A stretch of 64,000 nt of DNA from Cryoendolithus antarcticus (lineage: Eukaryota; Ascomycota; Dothideomycetes; Cladosporiales; Cladosporiaceae): the NCBI GenBank assembly GCA_002077065.1, contig NAJO01000059.1:124001-188000 (forward strand), written 5' to 3'. The position numbers were made by a program, and so were the translations under genes. Positions 1 to 11,535 of the stretch are shown piece after piece. The notes beneath the pieces were generated by a model that saw nothing but the letters and a program-made list of their open reading frames with translations, was not told the DNA's origin and did not search any database. Within the stretch, counting starts at the first letter, position 1; each line of letters starts with the position of its first letter.

Positions 1-1921
1 TTACGTGCTCAAGTGAGGACGAATTTGAGCCATGGCCGCTTTTGAGTTCTACGAAATGCACGGTCACATGTCGCAAATGTTGAGTTGCCCGAACAACACG
101 CAGATGCAAAGGCGCCGAATCACAGCGTCGGTTGAGCGAGTGGAGGGCTGCACTGAAAGCCCCTATGCTTCTCTGTATGTCTGAAACGCAAAACACGGCC
201 AGACTTGCCCGGCTGTGCAGCAATAAGTGATTTTGTAATTATGAATGGCGGAATACGGCGAAGCTGGGGGCAGCGAATCGTAGCTCTCCCGTCTGGCAGT
301 GCATTGCAATCTAGCTGTGGCTCACGCGTCATTGAAAGCGCAGGTGTGCTTACACCCTGACGTGTAGCCGGATCGTAGAAGGCGACTTGAAGCCATCACT
401 TCCTCATTGACTGCCGGGTACATTCGCCACGCCCAGAGTGTGAACACAGTGCGACATTGATCCAAGCGGAGGCAGGCAGCCCATCGGCGGAGATGGACTT
501 TGGATGAGCGGACCAAGGATAGAGGTAGACCAGTAGGTATTGTCTGTCGTGCGTGTATGTATGGGTACCGACGATCATTAGTTGACGCCAGAAGACTGGA
601 GAAGCCCCTATGTTCGTGCAGTTTAATGTTCGTCGAGTAGCTCAATACTGCCCTCCCTATGTTTCTGGCTTGCATATGAGTCTGCCTACATGTGATTAGA
701 GTTGCAACGTACCTACCTTCTCTTCCCGAGAGACCAGCCGCACCGGTTTATCGGGGTTGCAGCGATCATTGCTTATCTTCACCGCTGTTGGGCCGAAGCT
801 GATGCTTGAGTGATAGATGAGGTCGTTATCCTATGGGCAGAGCCTCGAGGCGTGCGTTACGCTGTGGACGGAACTCCCAGAGGGCTTGTCTGCCTCGTTC
901 ACAAGGCATCAGTGCATAGGACTGTAGATTGCCGCAAGCTGACGGTGCCTGATCGCCGAGGCGACATCGATCTTGGCGTGCATGCAGGTGTCCAAGGTTG
1001 ACCGCTGCGCTGCCAGAATTTAAGAAAGGATGGATCTGCTGCGTTGATGTTGTTAAGCCTCCTCCTTTCTATCCTGATAACTTTACCGGACTCCTAGAAT
1101 GCTGTCCACGGCCGCTTTCGCACCATTTCACCGCCTGAGGTTGGAAGAGGGTTAAGGTGGTGGGCTGGGGGAAGAATGAGCCTGAGTTGAGAGCTGTGAA
1201 GGTGGAGAGGAGAGTCGAGCCGTGATGACAATATTAACCCAGTCAAACAAAGCATCAAGGTCAGGAGATGATGCGCCGAATCGTAATAGCAACATTTACA
1301 CCGTCCAGCGCAATGTCAAAATTCAATCCAGAGCATGCTTAGGACAGTCAACAGGGCGAGAAAATCACTGTGCTGTGTGTGAATTGCATTTGTGTTCTGC
1401 GGCTTGACCTCCCTGGGAACCTCAGGAGGACCACCAAGTGCACCCCACGCCAATTTGAACATCACATGAACCTTGTCACTGTGAGGCTCTTCATGACGCA
1501 CCGCCCGTTCGCAGCATGGGAGAACCTGTCATGACCATCTCGCCGCAGCAGCTTGTATGTGCCCGCGCTGTTTCATCCCTTACAACGTGCTGTCAGAAGT
1601 CGTGGGACTCAGGTCTGCTGTGACTGGGGTTGTAGAGCTTTGGCATGCTGTCAAAAGTCCTGAGAGTAGACATTGGACTTTGGCATGCCACGTGACGTGG
1701 TCGAACCGTTTACTTTCCACGACTCCCGCACATATCCAACGCGTTCTCATTGGTCGCAATGCGCAGGTAGCCTCCACTTCTGTGTTGAAGTTCGCGGCAC
1801 CTTTACACCATGTGGTCTCGCTCAAGACCCAGTCGTAAACACATTGACGGAAACGAAAGAACTCTCAAATACATGAGCAATAAAGCACCTACGTGCCATA
1901 CCCTATCATTTGCTTGAACAA
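1..1921. other. Gene-poor left flank
   Basis: I see no convincing coding gene here on either strand. The open frames are short, mutually overlapping and without a recognisable domain or a consistent intron pattern. The last few hundred bases presumably contain the promoter of the small gene starting at 1922. Confidence 0.5.
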
Positions 1922-2211
1922 ATGGACGCCAACACCCTCGTACAACTACTGTTTGGCCTGATCGCAAGTGTTCTGGAAATCGGAGGTATATGGATGGCAT
2001 GGAAAGCAGCTAGAGGTTCGCTGATCCTCAACACAACGACAGTGTGCTCGAACCAACGCTAACATCGGCTCCCACAGGTCACTTCGCCCAAGTCCACCAG
2101 CCAGCCTCCCTCCTACCGCTGTACGAACTCCTCGACCAAACTGCAGCGGGTCGCCGCATGCGAATGATCTTGGAATTCGACGACAACGGACGCGCGCTTC
2201 GACCAGCGTAG
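1922..2211 (+). CDS. Small single-pass membrane protein (75 aa), two exons
   Basis: A microprotein gene assembled from two exons, 1922-2015 and 2078-2211, joined across a 62-base intron (GTTCGC donor, CTAAC branch-like site, CACAG acceptor). The frame closes exactly (228 bases, 75 codons plus TAG). It starts MDANTLVQLLFGLIASV; residues about 5-28 form one hydrophobic helix ending in WMAWKAAR, followed by a soluble tail of about 45 residues with charged, arginine-rich stretches ending LRPA. The splice falls directly after the membrane helix. I do not recognise a family. The layout resembles fungus-specific hypothetical microproteins with a short N-terminal membrane anchor. Exon closure and the clean intron are the support; function is unknown. 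Confidence 0.6.
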
Positions 2212-2655
2212 GGAATCTCGTTGAGGAGGGATCAAAATCGACTATGGGCTACACTTCCGGCCGGATTGATCGATTGGAGTGGACCGGTCGTTGCGGGGAG
2301 ATACCGAGTCCGAGTCCTACATGCGGAAGAGTGGGATTTCATGGCTGCGTTAAAGAGGACCCGATCGGTGTGCGGTATATGTATCTCGTATGTCACAATC
2401 ATGTAAGGCGCAGCATCATGAGTCCCATGATCAAGTAGAGATCGAGCCATTCGTCAGCTTCAGTCACGTTTCCAGGTATTAGAAACGTTGACACTTGTGC
2501 TCCTAACGGGCTCGAGGCGCAGATTGAGGTTCTGGTCATCTGCGATCGGGTTGTCCTAACACAACATCGTTGACGGATCCGCAATGGAGTTTTGGGTCGA
2601 TGTTGTCCCTCATGCCGCCAGTGTTTCCAGTGCAACAGCCGGCACCAACGCTTCC
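2212..2655. other. Intergenic, convergent 3' ends
   Basis: This 444-base gap lies between the end of the small plus-strand gene and the stop codon of the minus-strand GatB gene. Only short overlapping open frames are present; it should hold the two 3' untranslated regions and polyadenylation sites. Confidence 0.5.
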
Positions 2656-4449
2656 TCAATCTGCCAGTATTCTTTCAACCACCTCTTTTGCCTTTTCGGG
2701 CTCGATTGTTTCCTCTTCTCCCCTTCGCATCATCTGCCCAACGAACCACATGATCTTGCCTTTCTGTCCCTTCTCTTTGATAGCAGCGACCATGCCAGGG
2801 TTCTCATTCATGATCGTGCGAGCCAATTCAGTATACTCATCGTCTGACAGCGGGCGGCGCTGGAGCCCCAAATCATGTATTAAATCGCCGATGCCGCGTG
2901 AAGTCGATCCATCATTGGCATACTCGAGCAATTGCTTTGCTGTACGAGAGGTGATTTCGCCGCGCGCCAGGTACGCAATAATGTCAGCCAGATCAATGGG
3001 GTACATCTTGAGATCAGACCAGCTCAGGCTGTTTGCTGTCAAGAAACCGCCAATTTCATGAAGAACCCAGTTGCCCGCCATTCTTCCGAGCTCCAAGCTG
3101 TCATTAGTAGGTAAGCGAGGCTGAAGTAGCTCCTCGGTCGCTTCCATGAACTCCAGCCGCTCGCCATTGTCCAGTGCGACGATCGTGCGGGCGTCTTTCT
3201 CAGTGAGTCCATACTCACGCTGCACCCGTTCCATTGTCGCATCGGGCAACTCGGGAAGACTGCTGCGCAAGTGATCGATCAGATCGTTCCCGATGAACAA
3301 CGGAGGTAAGTCAGCGTCAGGCATGTATCGATAATCGACTTCACCTTCCTTGCCTCGCAGTCGTTTCGTCTCGGTCGATCCCAGCGACCAGCCTCGGGTC
3401 TCGCCAGCAATGGCTCCACCTGCTTCCAGTACGGAGATCTGACGGTCACGTTCTGCAACGATCGCATCCTCGACAGCCTTGAAGGAGCTCAAATTCTTGA
3501 TCTCCGTTCGTTGACCCAAGCCAGCCACACCACTGTAAGACAAGCTTCCGGTCGTCCCACGCTGTCGAACTGATACATTGACGTCAGCGCGTAGTCCGCC
3601 AAGTTCCATACCTGTAGTACACGCATCGATTGCCTTCAGCAATCCCTGCAGCTTGCGCACTACAGCGGCTGCAGTTTGCGGCGAATGTATGTGCGGTAAC
3701 GTGATAATTTCGATCAATGGGTGGCCGGAGCGATTGTAATCGATGTGGTAGTTAGATGGTGGATGGTGCGAGGTCTTTGCAGTATCTTGCTCCATCTGTA
3801 TCTGCTTTATGCCGATGCTCAGGCTGTGTGCGCCCAGAAGATCTTCCCGAGGAACACCATCCTCGGCAGTCAACTTCAGTGTACCGTCCTTGGCAAACGG
3901 CTGATAGTACTGCGTGATCTGGTACCCATTCGGTTGGTCCCAGTGGAAGTAGTGCTTCCTGTCCCATCCGCTCTTCCGTTGTACATCACAGCCAAGTGCG
4001 ATGGCCGCTCTGAGCGCTGGCAACAGCGTAGCTACCTGGAACTGAGGCTGTGATCCCGGCAACGCAGCATCGAATGCTGCGACATTACTATTCGGGACTG
4101 CGGTGATGTCTCCTGATGCGGCAGTAGCAGAGGAGAAGAGCTTGCAAGCCGTGTTCAACTCCGCGTGGACTTCGATACCCACCGTGAGCTCCCACTTCTG
4201 CAGCCGCGCAGTCACTGCACCATCTCGTCTTGGCCCACCGAGACCTTTGGCATCAGCCTTCTTCCGCTTCGCTTCGTCCTTCAGGTGCTTGCGGAGGGGT
4301 ACCGCATTCGCAGGGGGTGCGGTTGATACCTGCAAGCCGCGCGACTGGAGCCATTTCGACACGTAGCATGGCCGCGGTGTGGCTCTGGACCTGTTGAGCA
4401 GCGCTGGGAGGGCTTTGAGCGGTCGAAATCGCACTCCAGGTACATTCAT
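2656..4449 (-). CDS. PET112: Mitochondrial glutamyl-tRNA(Gln) amidotransferase subunit B
   Basis: GatB is the tRNA-binding subunit of the amidotransferase that converts Glu-tRNA(Gln) to Gln-tRNA(Gln) in mitochondria. The 597-residue product reads from the ATG at 4449; the frame is open a little further upstream but only with a TTG. Residues 1-60 are basic and poor in acidic residues (MNVPGVRFRPLKALPALLNR...), as expected for a mitochondrial presequence. The core shows GatB signatures: VGIEVHAELNT near residue 90, RKHYFHWDQPNGYQITQYYQP, the stretch HPLIEIITLP, GLRADVNVSVR and DYRYMPDADLPPL. The C-terminal 150 residues are the helical YqeY-like domain. Length fits fungal Pet112. No intron is needed. 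Confidence 0.93.
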   Translation of the reverse strand: MNVPGVRFRPLKALPALLNRSRATPRPCYVSKWLQSRGLQVSTAPPANAVPLRKHLKDEAKRKKADAKGLGGPRRDGAVTARLQKWELTVGIEVHAELNTACKLFSSATAASGDITAVPNSNVAAFDAALPGSQPQFQVATLLPALRAAIALGCDVQRKSGWDRKHYFHWDQPNGYQITQYYQPFAKDGTLKLTAEDGVPREDLLGAHSLSIGIKQIQMEQDTAKTSHHPPSNYHIDYNRSGHPLIEIITLPHIHSPQTAAAVVRKLQGLLKAIDACTTGMELGGLRADVNVSVRQRGTTGSLSYSGVAGLGQRTEIKNLSSFKAVEDAIVAERDRQISVLEAGGAIAGETRGWSLGSTETKRLRGKEGEVDYRYMPDADLPPLFIGNDLIDHLRSSLPELPDATMERVQREYGLTEKDARTIVALDNGERLEFMEATEELLQPRLPTNDSLELGRMAGNWVLHEIGGFLTANSLSWSDLKMYPIDLADIIAYLARGEITSRTAKQLLEYANDGSTSRGIGDLIHDLGLQRRPLSDDEYTELARTIMNENPGMVAAIKEKGQKGKIMWFVGQMMRRGEEETIEPEKAKEVVERILAD

Positions 4450-4898
4450 CACATTGGAGTGGTAAGGTGTTGATAAATGTAGCAAGCTCTGGCAGAGTGG
4501 AGACTTGCGGTTCTTGGCAAGTATTAGTCAGCGTCCAGGGAAGCTTTCGAAACCGAGATGATACATCGGGCTTTTAAGTACGGACGAATGTTTACGATGA
4601 CACTGCTGAAGATCCAGCGAAGCGCGATCCACAGACTTAGGATAGCAGCTGGACAGGTAATCGACAATTGAAGAGACACCAGCGCGCATTCTGAACATGT
4701 TCGACTCGAAGGTGTGAGTCCGAAGGTCCCAGATGATTAAACGCTACGATCAGTCCCATGCTTCAAAGCTAGTCCTGTAGTCCTACACGCCAGCGTTCGA
4801 AAATAGCTGCACCGCCTGTCTATACCCGCATCACCCCAACCACATATCCGAATACAACAAGTACCCCGACTACCCGTGACGCCTGATAGTCTCACATT
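4450..4898. other. Intergenic (promoter side of GatB)
   Basis: A 449-base gap between the GatB start and the 3' end of the Mg2+ transporter gene, both on the minus strand. No coding signal seen; it should contain the GatB promoter and the transporter 3' end. Confidence 0.5.
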
Positions 4899-7843
4899 CT
4901 ACACAATCCCATACACCCTCTTAGCAGTGAAGTAGCAACTGAGGCCAAATCCGATAAGGCCTACAAGTGAGTGAGGTCAGCAAACGAACCCTTTCAAAGT
5001 GAAGAGCGAAGAAGTGACAAACCTGCAGTAATGACCCAGAACCATAGCAAATTGCCCTCATCCCCCTGGCCCGGAACCCAAACGTTCATTCCCCACATTC
5101 CAGTGATGATGTTCATAGGTAGGACGATTGTACCGAGGACTGTCAACTTGCCAAGCGTGTCGTTCGTTTGTTCGGCGCGTTCGTTCATTCGGACGTTAAT
5201 TTGGGCGAGATAGTTGCTGTGGGCTCGGGAGAGGAGACTATTTCACGTGTCAGTATTGAGATCCTGAAACTGAAGTCCGCCTCTCTCCGGATCTTTCAAG
5301 GTGCCTGTGCTGCTGTCGACTCGGCTGCGACAGTGGGTATGTCATGTACAGTGTTGCGGAAAGACGCTCGAGCGACGCTTCGATTGAGCGCAGGGAGCTG
5401 TTTCTCACGTCCATCACCACACTCCAGACCACTGCCGCAGCCAAGTCGATAGTACCAGAAGAACCTTCCCATTTCCCAAGAGAAACGGCTTTCGCACAGG
5501 GGCCACTAACCTCTCATAATGGCTCAAATTGCCCGTCATCGTAACGATATGATCTTGGATATCACCAAGATACAACCCAATTTCGCTCCTCGGAGCCACA
5601 TTCCACTGCTCATTACACCTCTTCGCAAACCCCTTGATGACGTCCGCTTTACTTCCAAGTAGTCGATAGAGCCCCATAACCCTTTTGCGACATTCACCGA
5701 CACGTCGGAGCATATCGCCGGCGCTTTCTGCAGGTGTTTTGTCGGCTTCGGACTTCTCATGAACAGACTTCTCATGGTCTCGATTAGACGCCCTCTTGAT
5801 GGCCTTAGTCTTGTCCTTCTCTTTTGCGGCATGCATGGTATCTTCATGCATTGTGAGGATCTCGTCGTCGATGTCGTCTACTTCATCCTCAATGGCTTGC
5901 ACCAGAGGTGCATAGGCATCGGTGATGTCGTCGATGAGAGCGTAGCTTATCCAATCTGCGTTGGGACTCAGATAATCGTTCAGCTGTCGAATTCGTCGGC
6001 GGACGTTTGCCGGATGCGGCGTCATCGTGTGATGGAAGGTAATCACACCATCGTGAAAGACGACCGCGTACATGTTCACCGGCTCCATGTAGTCCTCGCT
6101 ATCCTTATCTTGCTCGAAAGAGCGGTAATTGACGAAGTAGTACTTCTTGAACAATTCCACCTTCTCACGTGGCTCGTCCATTTGAATATCCTCAATCGTC
6201 AATTGATGGATGCCGAACGCTTTCGCCAAAACCTTCATTTCCATCTCGGTAGGCTTCAAGACATCCAGCCAAAACGTGGGACGCTCCCCTTGTCGCTTCT
6301 TGGGTGCTTTCTCGTCCGCTGTCGGGGTCGCAGCTGCGGAGACTCGACCCGACGGCGTGTTCGTGCCAGTGTTGGACTTGCTAACAGACGGCGAGCGTTT
6401 CTCGTTCGGTCGATCAAGCAGACTGCTTTCTGGTGCTCCTCTGTTGGCATGGCCGTTGATTGGTACCTCCAGCTGACTTTCGCACTCGCTCTCACTCTCA
6501 CTGCTCTCGCTAATCTCGACAGGATCAGGAAGGAAGAGCTCTGGAAACGTGCAGCCATCTTGCAGCAAGTCGCCAATGGTTCGAGCATGGATCGTGCTTT
6601 CGAATGTCTCATTGAAGTAAGTGAACCGAAACGGTGCGTCGTCCTCTGTCCGATGCCAGACTGGCTTCTTAGGCCTAAGTCTACCATCGACCATGACCGG
6701 CTCCGAGATCTTCTTCGCACGGACATGCTCTTGCTGCGTGCGCTCTTCTTTCTCCTCGCGAGTCCAGTCGTCAAGAATATCGAATACGGGCCATTGATGA
6801 GCCCGATGCTTCCTACGGCGCCGACGTGTGCTGCTCGCGTGCGATTGCCGGTCTTCATCATCACCTGCCTCGCTGAAGTGTTCGTCATGATCATGTGGAT
6901 AGCACACGTCCATTTCTGCTAGGTCGGCAACGGTATGACGCCTTCGATCATCTGGAGAGCTCCCCAGCATTCGATCGTCATCCTCGTTGTAGTCGATGTT
7001 AATGATGGCATCTCGACCTCTGCCTGATGGGTTGATGGGCGCATCGCCAACCATGACATCGTCCAGGGTGCCGATCTTCGGCGAGCTGGGGACAGATGGC
7101 GGGTTATTGACATCGTAGTCTTGGTCGTCAAGCGTCTTCTTGTCAGAGGAGTGCAAGCCAACGTCAATTGCGCGCTGCGACGACGCTGGCGAGTTGATCG
7201 ACGTTCGCCGTCCGTGGTTGTGACCACCGTGTGCGCGGCCCTGGGCCGAATTCTTTCGACACATCTCCGGTTTCGACTGGTTGTGCGATCGGGAGAGTAG
7301 CGGAGTGCGATCTGTGGCCTCGTCCATATCAATCTCGTCCTCGTCGATCGCAGAGCTCTGCGCCCGAACCAGCCGTGACCTCTGGCCACCATTCTGAGAG
7401 CTTGATAGCTGGGAGGCGCGAGCCTGCTGTCGGTTGTATGCCATGCTCGGCCTTCCAAGGCTCTGCTGTATGCTGCGCCGTCGATTTGGCGAGATCTCAT
7501 GCTCCCTGTGATCCAGCAATGCCTGGCTTTCAAGGCTAGTGTTGCTTCTGTTGCTCTGTGGTATGCGATACAAGCTAGATTGTTGGCCGGACTGTCGCCC
7601 ATTTGTAGCGTTTCGCAAGCTCGGTCGATGCTCCTCTTCCATGGCGGTCTCGTCCGTCTCGGATGGCGCTACGAAGCTCTGTCTTCGAGTCTTCTTTCGG
7701 TTTTTACCTGCCCGATGCCTCTTCTTCTTAGGCGCAGCTGCCGAGTCGGGCATGGATCCATGGACTGGCGCGTTACCCGACCCTGGCATTGCCATGGACT
7801 CTGGCCCGGCAACACGCTCGATGTCCTTCCCCGTTGCCGCCAT
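4899..7843 (-). CDS. CorA-family Mg2+ transporter, Alr1/Mnr2 type
   Basis: Three exons: 7843-5511, 5237-5023 and 4960-4899, giving 869 residues. Intron 1 (5510-5238, 273 bases) is long for this window but has a GTTAGT donor and a CTGAC branch site before TAG; intron 2 (5022-4961) is 62 bases. The first 400 residues are basic, serine-rich and disordered with acidic patches, as in fungal Alr1/Mnr2 proteins. The CorA core follows (TFWLDVLKPTEMEMKVLAKA..., GLYLGDIQDHIVTMTGNLSHYE). Exon 2 supplies LGKLTVLGTIVLPMNIITGMWGMNV with the diagnostic GMN motif at about residues 827-829, and exon 3 encodes the last membrane helix and tail ending KRVYGIV. Family knowledge: Mg2+ uptake at the plasma membrane (Alr) or Mg2+ release from the vacuole (Mnr2). 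Which of the two applies here cannot be decided from sequence alone. Confidence 0.9.
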
Positions 7844-8965
7844 GTCGCCGGGGCGTCAAGTTCTCCAGACCCCTGAGTGCGCTCCTATACGCCTAGCTGC
7901 GGATATGCTAGGCCCTGTTGATGTGCCAGCGAGAGGCTGGTGGACGGAACTCGATGTACAACGCTGCGTGCAGAGCCGCGTTTCCGCAGGACAGGATATT
8001 CGGTATCCTTGCGTGGTGGCGAGCAAAGGTGCTTCAGCGATACGATACTTTGTAGGTCTGCACGGCTAACAGCAACAATGCTGTAGGGCACGAACACTGA
8101 GAGCTCGAGGGGTGATAGGTAGACGAACACTACAACATCAATGGTAAAAGGTCATGTTAAAAAGTGGATGTCATCGCTCGAGCTTTCCCACTCTTGGCGA
8201 CTGCGATTCTCGCCGAGGCGGCACCCAATCATCAAACCTCACTTGGGCGAGACTCAATCTGATAGTGGCTCACCAGGCACATTAGCTTGCTTTAATCTAT
8301 GCACGATTCCCTGGTTTCATGCTATTCAGCCACACTGGTGGATGAGCAGTGTCGCGTGCACTCTTGCCCAAGTCGGCTCGGTCATCTAAGAACTCATCTT
8401 TCAATTCCTTTGCTCGACCACATGAAATGGATTCGGGTCTATGTGGTCAGGCCAGAAGGGACACACGCGCATTCGCACTCGACTTGCTACGGTTGTTATC
8501 CCCAGTCGCTCTACTACCCAGCCGGTCTGTGAATGTAGCCGGGTAGATTGGTGGTTCTCAGTGTTAATCGGCCTACCGGGCTAGGCGTCTCAGCACCTCG
8601 AGGCGTGGGTATGTCCAATAACAAGGTACAATCTCCAGCACAGGAATTCAACCTCGAGATGTCAGCCAGATCATTGCTGGCAAAGAACTAAACAGCAAAG
8701 CGTACGCCGTGCGGAGCATTTCGATCATGCCTCCATAGGAACCCCACGTGCAAGCAGCCGCTGCTCATCGGCATTTGGACAACGCCAAGGCTCACAATTC
8801 TTGACGACCAGTCATCAACATGTAATAGACGCAGCACGGTCTAGTCAGGGTTGATACATTACATATGAGAGCGTAAGTCGAAGAAGTTGTACAACTACAC
8901 ACCTTTCTCCCACTGTATTACATCTCGACGTCCATCACATCCGTTTGCATCTGTTTCCTGCAGCA
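7844..8965. promoter_or_regulatory. Divergent intergenic region
   Basis: This 1.12 kb region separates the starts of the Mg2+ transporter (minus) and the histidine phosphatase (plus), so it should contain both promoters. No coding gene or RNA gene is apparent. Confidence 0.45.
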
Positions 8966-9693
8966 ATGGCACCACACTCCCGCATATATCTTACTCGGCA
9001 TGCCCAGGTACGTACCCGAGCCTCGCCAGGTACATCATACTCTACTCACAATTATAGGCCGAGCACAACGTCGACCTGGACTACTCCATACCCGACGCTC
9101 CCCTAACGCCACTCGGCAAAAAGCAAGCCGCAGCTCTCGCTCCCAAAATCTCTTCACTCCAGGACTCCGCCCATCTGATCGTCACATCGCCTCTCAAGCG
9201 AACCCTCCAAACGACGAAACTCGGCTGGGGACCCGCAGTAGAACGTCTCGGTATCAAGAATGTGATCTGTCTCCCGCAAGCGCAAGAATGCAACGCCTTC
9301 CCTTGCGACACTGGCTCTGCGAGAGCTGAGCTGGCTAAGCACCCGGAGTTCAAGGAATTTGACTTGGCTCTTCTCACCGATGACTGGACCTCCAAGCAAG
9401 GCTTCTACTCCGAGGACCGCGGTGCCATCGCCGATCGCGCGAAGTGGGTGCGGCACTTCCTCCGCGACCGAGCAGAGGAGAATATCGTTCTGGTCGCGCA
9501 TGGTGACGTGTTGAGGCAGATTACTGCTTCGAGTAAAGGGCCGAGTGAGCACATGTGGCAGAACGCTGAGGTGCGGATCTTTGAGTTCAACCCGGAGCAT
9601 GTTGATGGTGAAGCGTTCTTGCATCAAAAGGAGGATGTGGCTGCTGCTGGGGGGTATGGGCCAACGAGCAGTAGTGCTGATTTCGATGCATGA
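8966..9693 (+). CDS. Histidine phosphatase / phosphoglycerate mutase-like protein
   Basis: Two exons, 8966-9007 and 9058-9693, give 225 residues; the 50-base intron has a GTACGT donor and TATAG acceptor. The first exon encodes the start of the catalytic motif: MAPHSRIYLTRHAQAEHN, with Arg11-His12 as the expected phospho-acceptor pair (RHA in place of the common RHG). The second conserved His is in LVAHGDVLRQI near residue 165, and TSPLKRTLQTT carries the substrate-binding arginine. These are hallmarks of histidine phosphatase branch 1. Most small fungal members are phosphatases of unknown substrate rather than glycolytic mutases, so I do not assign a reaction. The two-exon model explains the catalytic N-terminus, which an exon-2-only model would lose. 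Confidence 0.85.
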
Positions 9694-10078
9694 GCCGAAG
9701 TTCATATATGCTAGACTTGGACTATAGATGAATTGCACATATAGATCGGACCACAAAAACATGATCGTCTACAGCGATCGGAGTGAGATGGCAGATGTGC
9801 TCTTACATGTCTGCTTTTGCAGACTCTGTGGTTTCATAGCGAGTGTACTAGGTAGGTAGCGATACACGGACACGCCGCTCTGTGCTTTCACAAGATACTT
9901 GATATTTGCATCACAGTCAACGGCACGACCACCGCACTGCATCGATATTTGCCCTTGTCGATCTGCACCTGTCTCCGAAAAGTATGCCAGGCATGTGGTC
10001 CACATGTAACAAGTTGCAAGGACATGCTGCGCATATGTGGCGAAACCACTTCCAACAGCTGTCCATCACACTGTCCAC
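9694..10078. other. Convergent intergenic region
   Basis: A 385-base gap between two converging genes. Nothing beyond short shadow frames is seen. Confidence 0.5.
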
Positions 10079-10709
10079 TCACTCCCCATCTCCGTAGAAC
10101 TTCCTCTCACCCCACCCACTCCCAGTAGTGCCAGAACTTTCAATACTCCCCGCCGATTCACCCTCTCCGCCCCGCTTCACCTCATCAAGAACCTCGCAAT
10201 CAACAAAGCACTCCCCCACCATCTCCGATCCCTCCGCCTCAAACTCCCCCATTGCAGCCCCAAACTTCATCCCCACCATCTCAGCCGTAGTCTCCAACAG
10301 CGCATCCAAACACAGCACTGGCGACTCAGCGGGCGGACCACGAATTTTGAGCTTGGAGATAACGATCGTCTCGCTTTCACGGGACTGTACCACCATGGCA
10401 GGCGAAGTGCCGAAGAGCTCGCGCTCGAGCTTTGAGCCTGAGTCTTCGCGGCGTGGGGAGTAGGGAACTGTGGACTCGTGGTAGCGAGTCACTGAGTGGG
10501 AGGCGAAGACGAGCGCGCGCATGTAGGCGCCGTTGGGGCCGGATGTGAGCAGGATTTGGTCGTGGGGTGAGGGTGGGGTTGAGAAGATGCTGAGGGCTTG
10601 AAGGTTGGCTGTCGATATTGTCAGTGATAAGGCCCATCCTATGTTGCCGAAGATGCGTACCGATGATCTGTGTGCGCAGGCCGGCAACGTCGGGGACGAG
10701 GAGATACAT
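10079..10709 (-). CDS. Hypothetical protein (192 aa), two exons
   Basis: Exons 10709-10661 and 10608-10079 are joined across a 52-base intron (GTACGC donor, GACAG acceptor) and close in frame to 192 residues. The product begins MYLLVPDVAGLRTQIIANL, followed by PHDQILLTSGPNGAYMRALVF, a serine-rich middle, a hydrophobic alternating stretch ETIVISKLKIRG, and a Gly/Ser/Glu-rich, probably disordered C-terminus. No membrane segment, signal peptide or catalytic motif is visible and I do not recognise the family. The alternating hydrophobic pattern suggests a small alpha/beta fold. The first exon adds a conserved-looking N-terminus that the longer single-exon reading starting at 10687 would replace with low-quality sequence. 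Confidence 0.6.
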
Positions 10710-11535
10710 CGTTGCTTGATTTGAGACTGTGGTCAGGAGAGGAGATGGAAGAGAGTGGTACCAAAGTGATCAAGGTAACAGATCATTGTGTCGAATGCTT
10801 TGTACCATGTCTTGCATGAGCAACGCATTGCAGGTCTCATGCTATCACGAGCCATTGTCATGTTACTGTCACATTGAGTGAAGCCAGCGCAGCCATGACT
10901 TCGTTTCCATCACTCACTTCGCCCCTTGAGCAGTTTCAGAGGCCTCGTCACTGATTCTTCAGTCGGGTGAGCTCTCACAACAGTGCCATTGCGTATGTCG
11001 CTTTGTTATCGCGCAGCTTGCTTGTGAAGGTATTGTAGTTGTTGACGGCAAATGTGGATGAGCGCGCAACCACCACCAATCTACTAAAAGATGAAGAGGT
11101 GAGGTCGAGAAGCTGGCGACGCTTGGTAGCGCCGACGACAAGCGAGCCAGTCGCAGCGCGGCGGCGTGGTCGAGATCCAGAGGGAAGGCGTCATGTGAGA
11201 ATGATAGCAAAGGAAGGAACGCTCACCTACTTGGTCGCTGGTCTTGGCCGAAACGTCGGCTCGAACCAGGTCTCTGGAAGTGAGTGCGTTCTGCACTGCG
11301 AGCGATGTCAACGTGCAATCAATGTCTTGTGTTGGATACTGTACACCTCTATGGCCGCCATACTGATTGGTATATCCAGCAACCCTGAGAGCTCGGAAGC
11401 ATCTGCTATCAGCCGTCCCTCCATTGTTTTACCACTCCCGAACGCCACGCTCCAAATATCATATGCATCTGCTCCGCGACCAAACGCCTAATCCCTCAAA
11501 AGCTTTTGTTCCAGATCATGTCCACGAGTCCGATC
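10710..11535. other. Intergenic, weak coding hints only
   Basis: An 826-base gap. On the minus strand between about 11425 and 10930 there are two stop-free patches with plausible splice sites, but no ATG in a matching frame and no recognisable family, so I do not call a gene. Otherwise nothing is seen. Confidence 0.4.

Noticed and set aside
5759..6922. 387-codon plus-strand ORF
   Set aside because: It lies wholly antisense to the conserved CorA transporter coding sequence and has no domain of its own.
10930..11460. Possible minus-strand small gene with two stop-free patches (LTSLAVQNALTSRDLVRADV and SSTFAVNNYNTFTSKL) and donor-like sites
   Set aside because: No in-frame ATG, no unique splice solution and no recognisable family. 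It could be real but cannot be supported from sequence alone.
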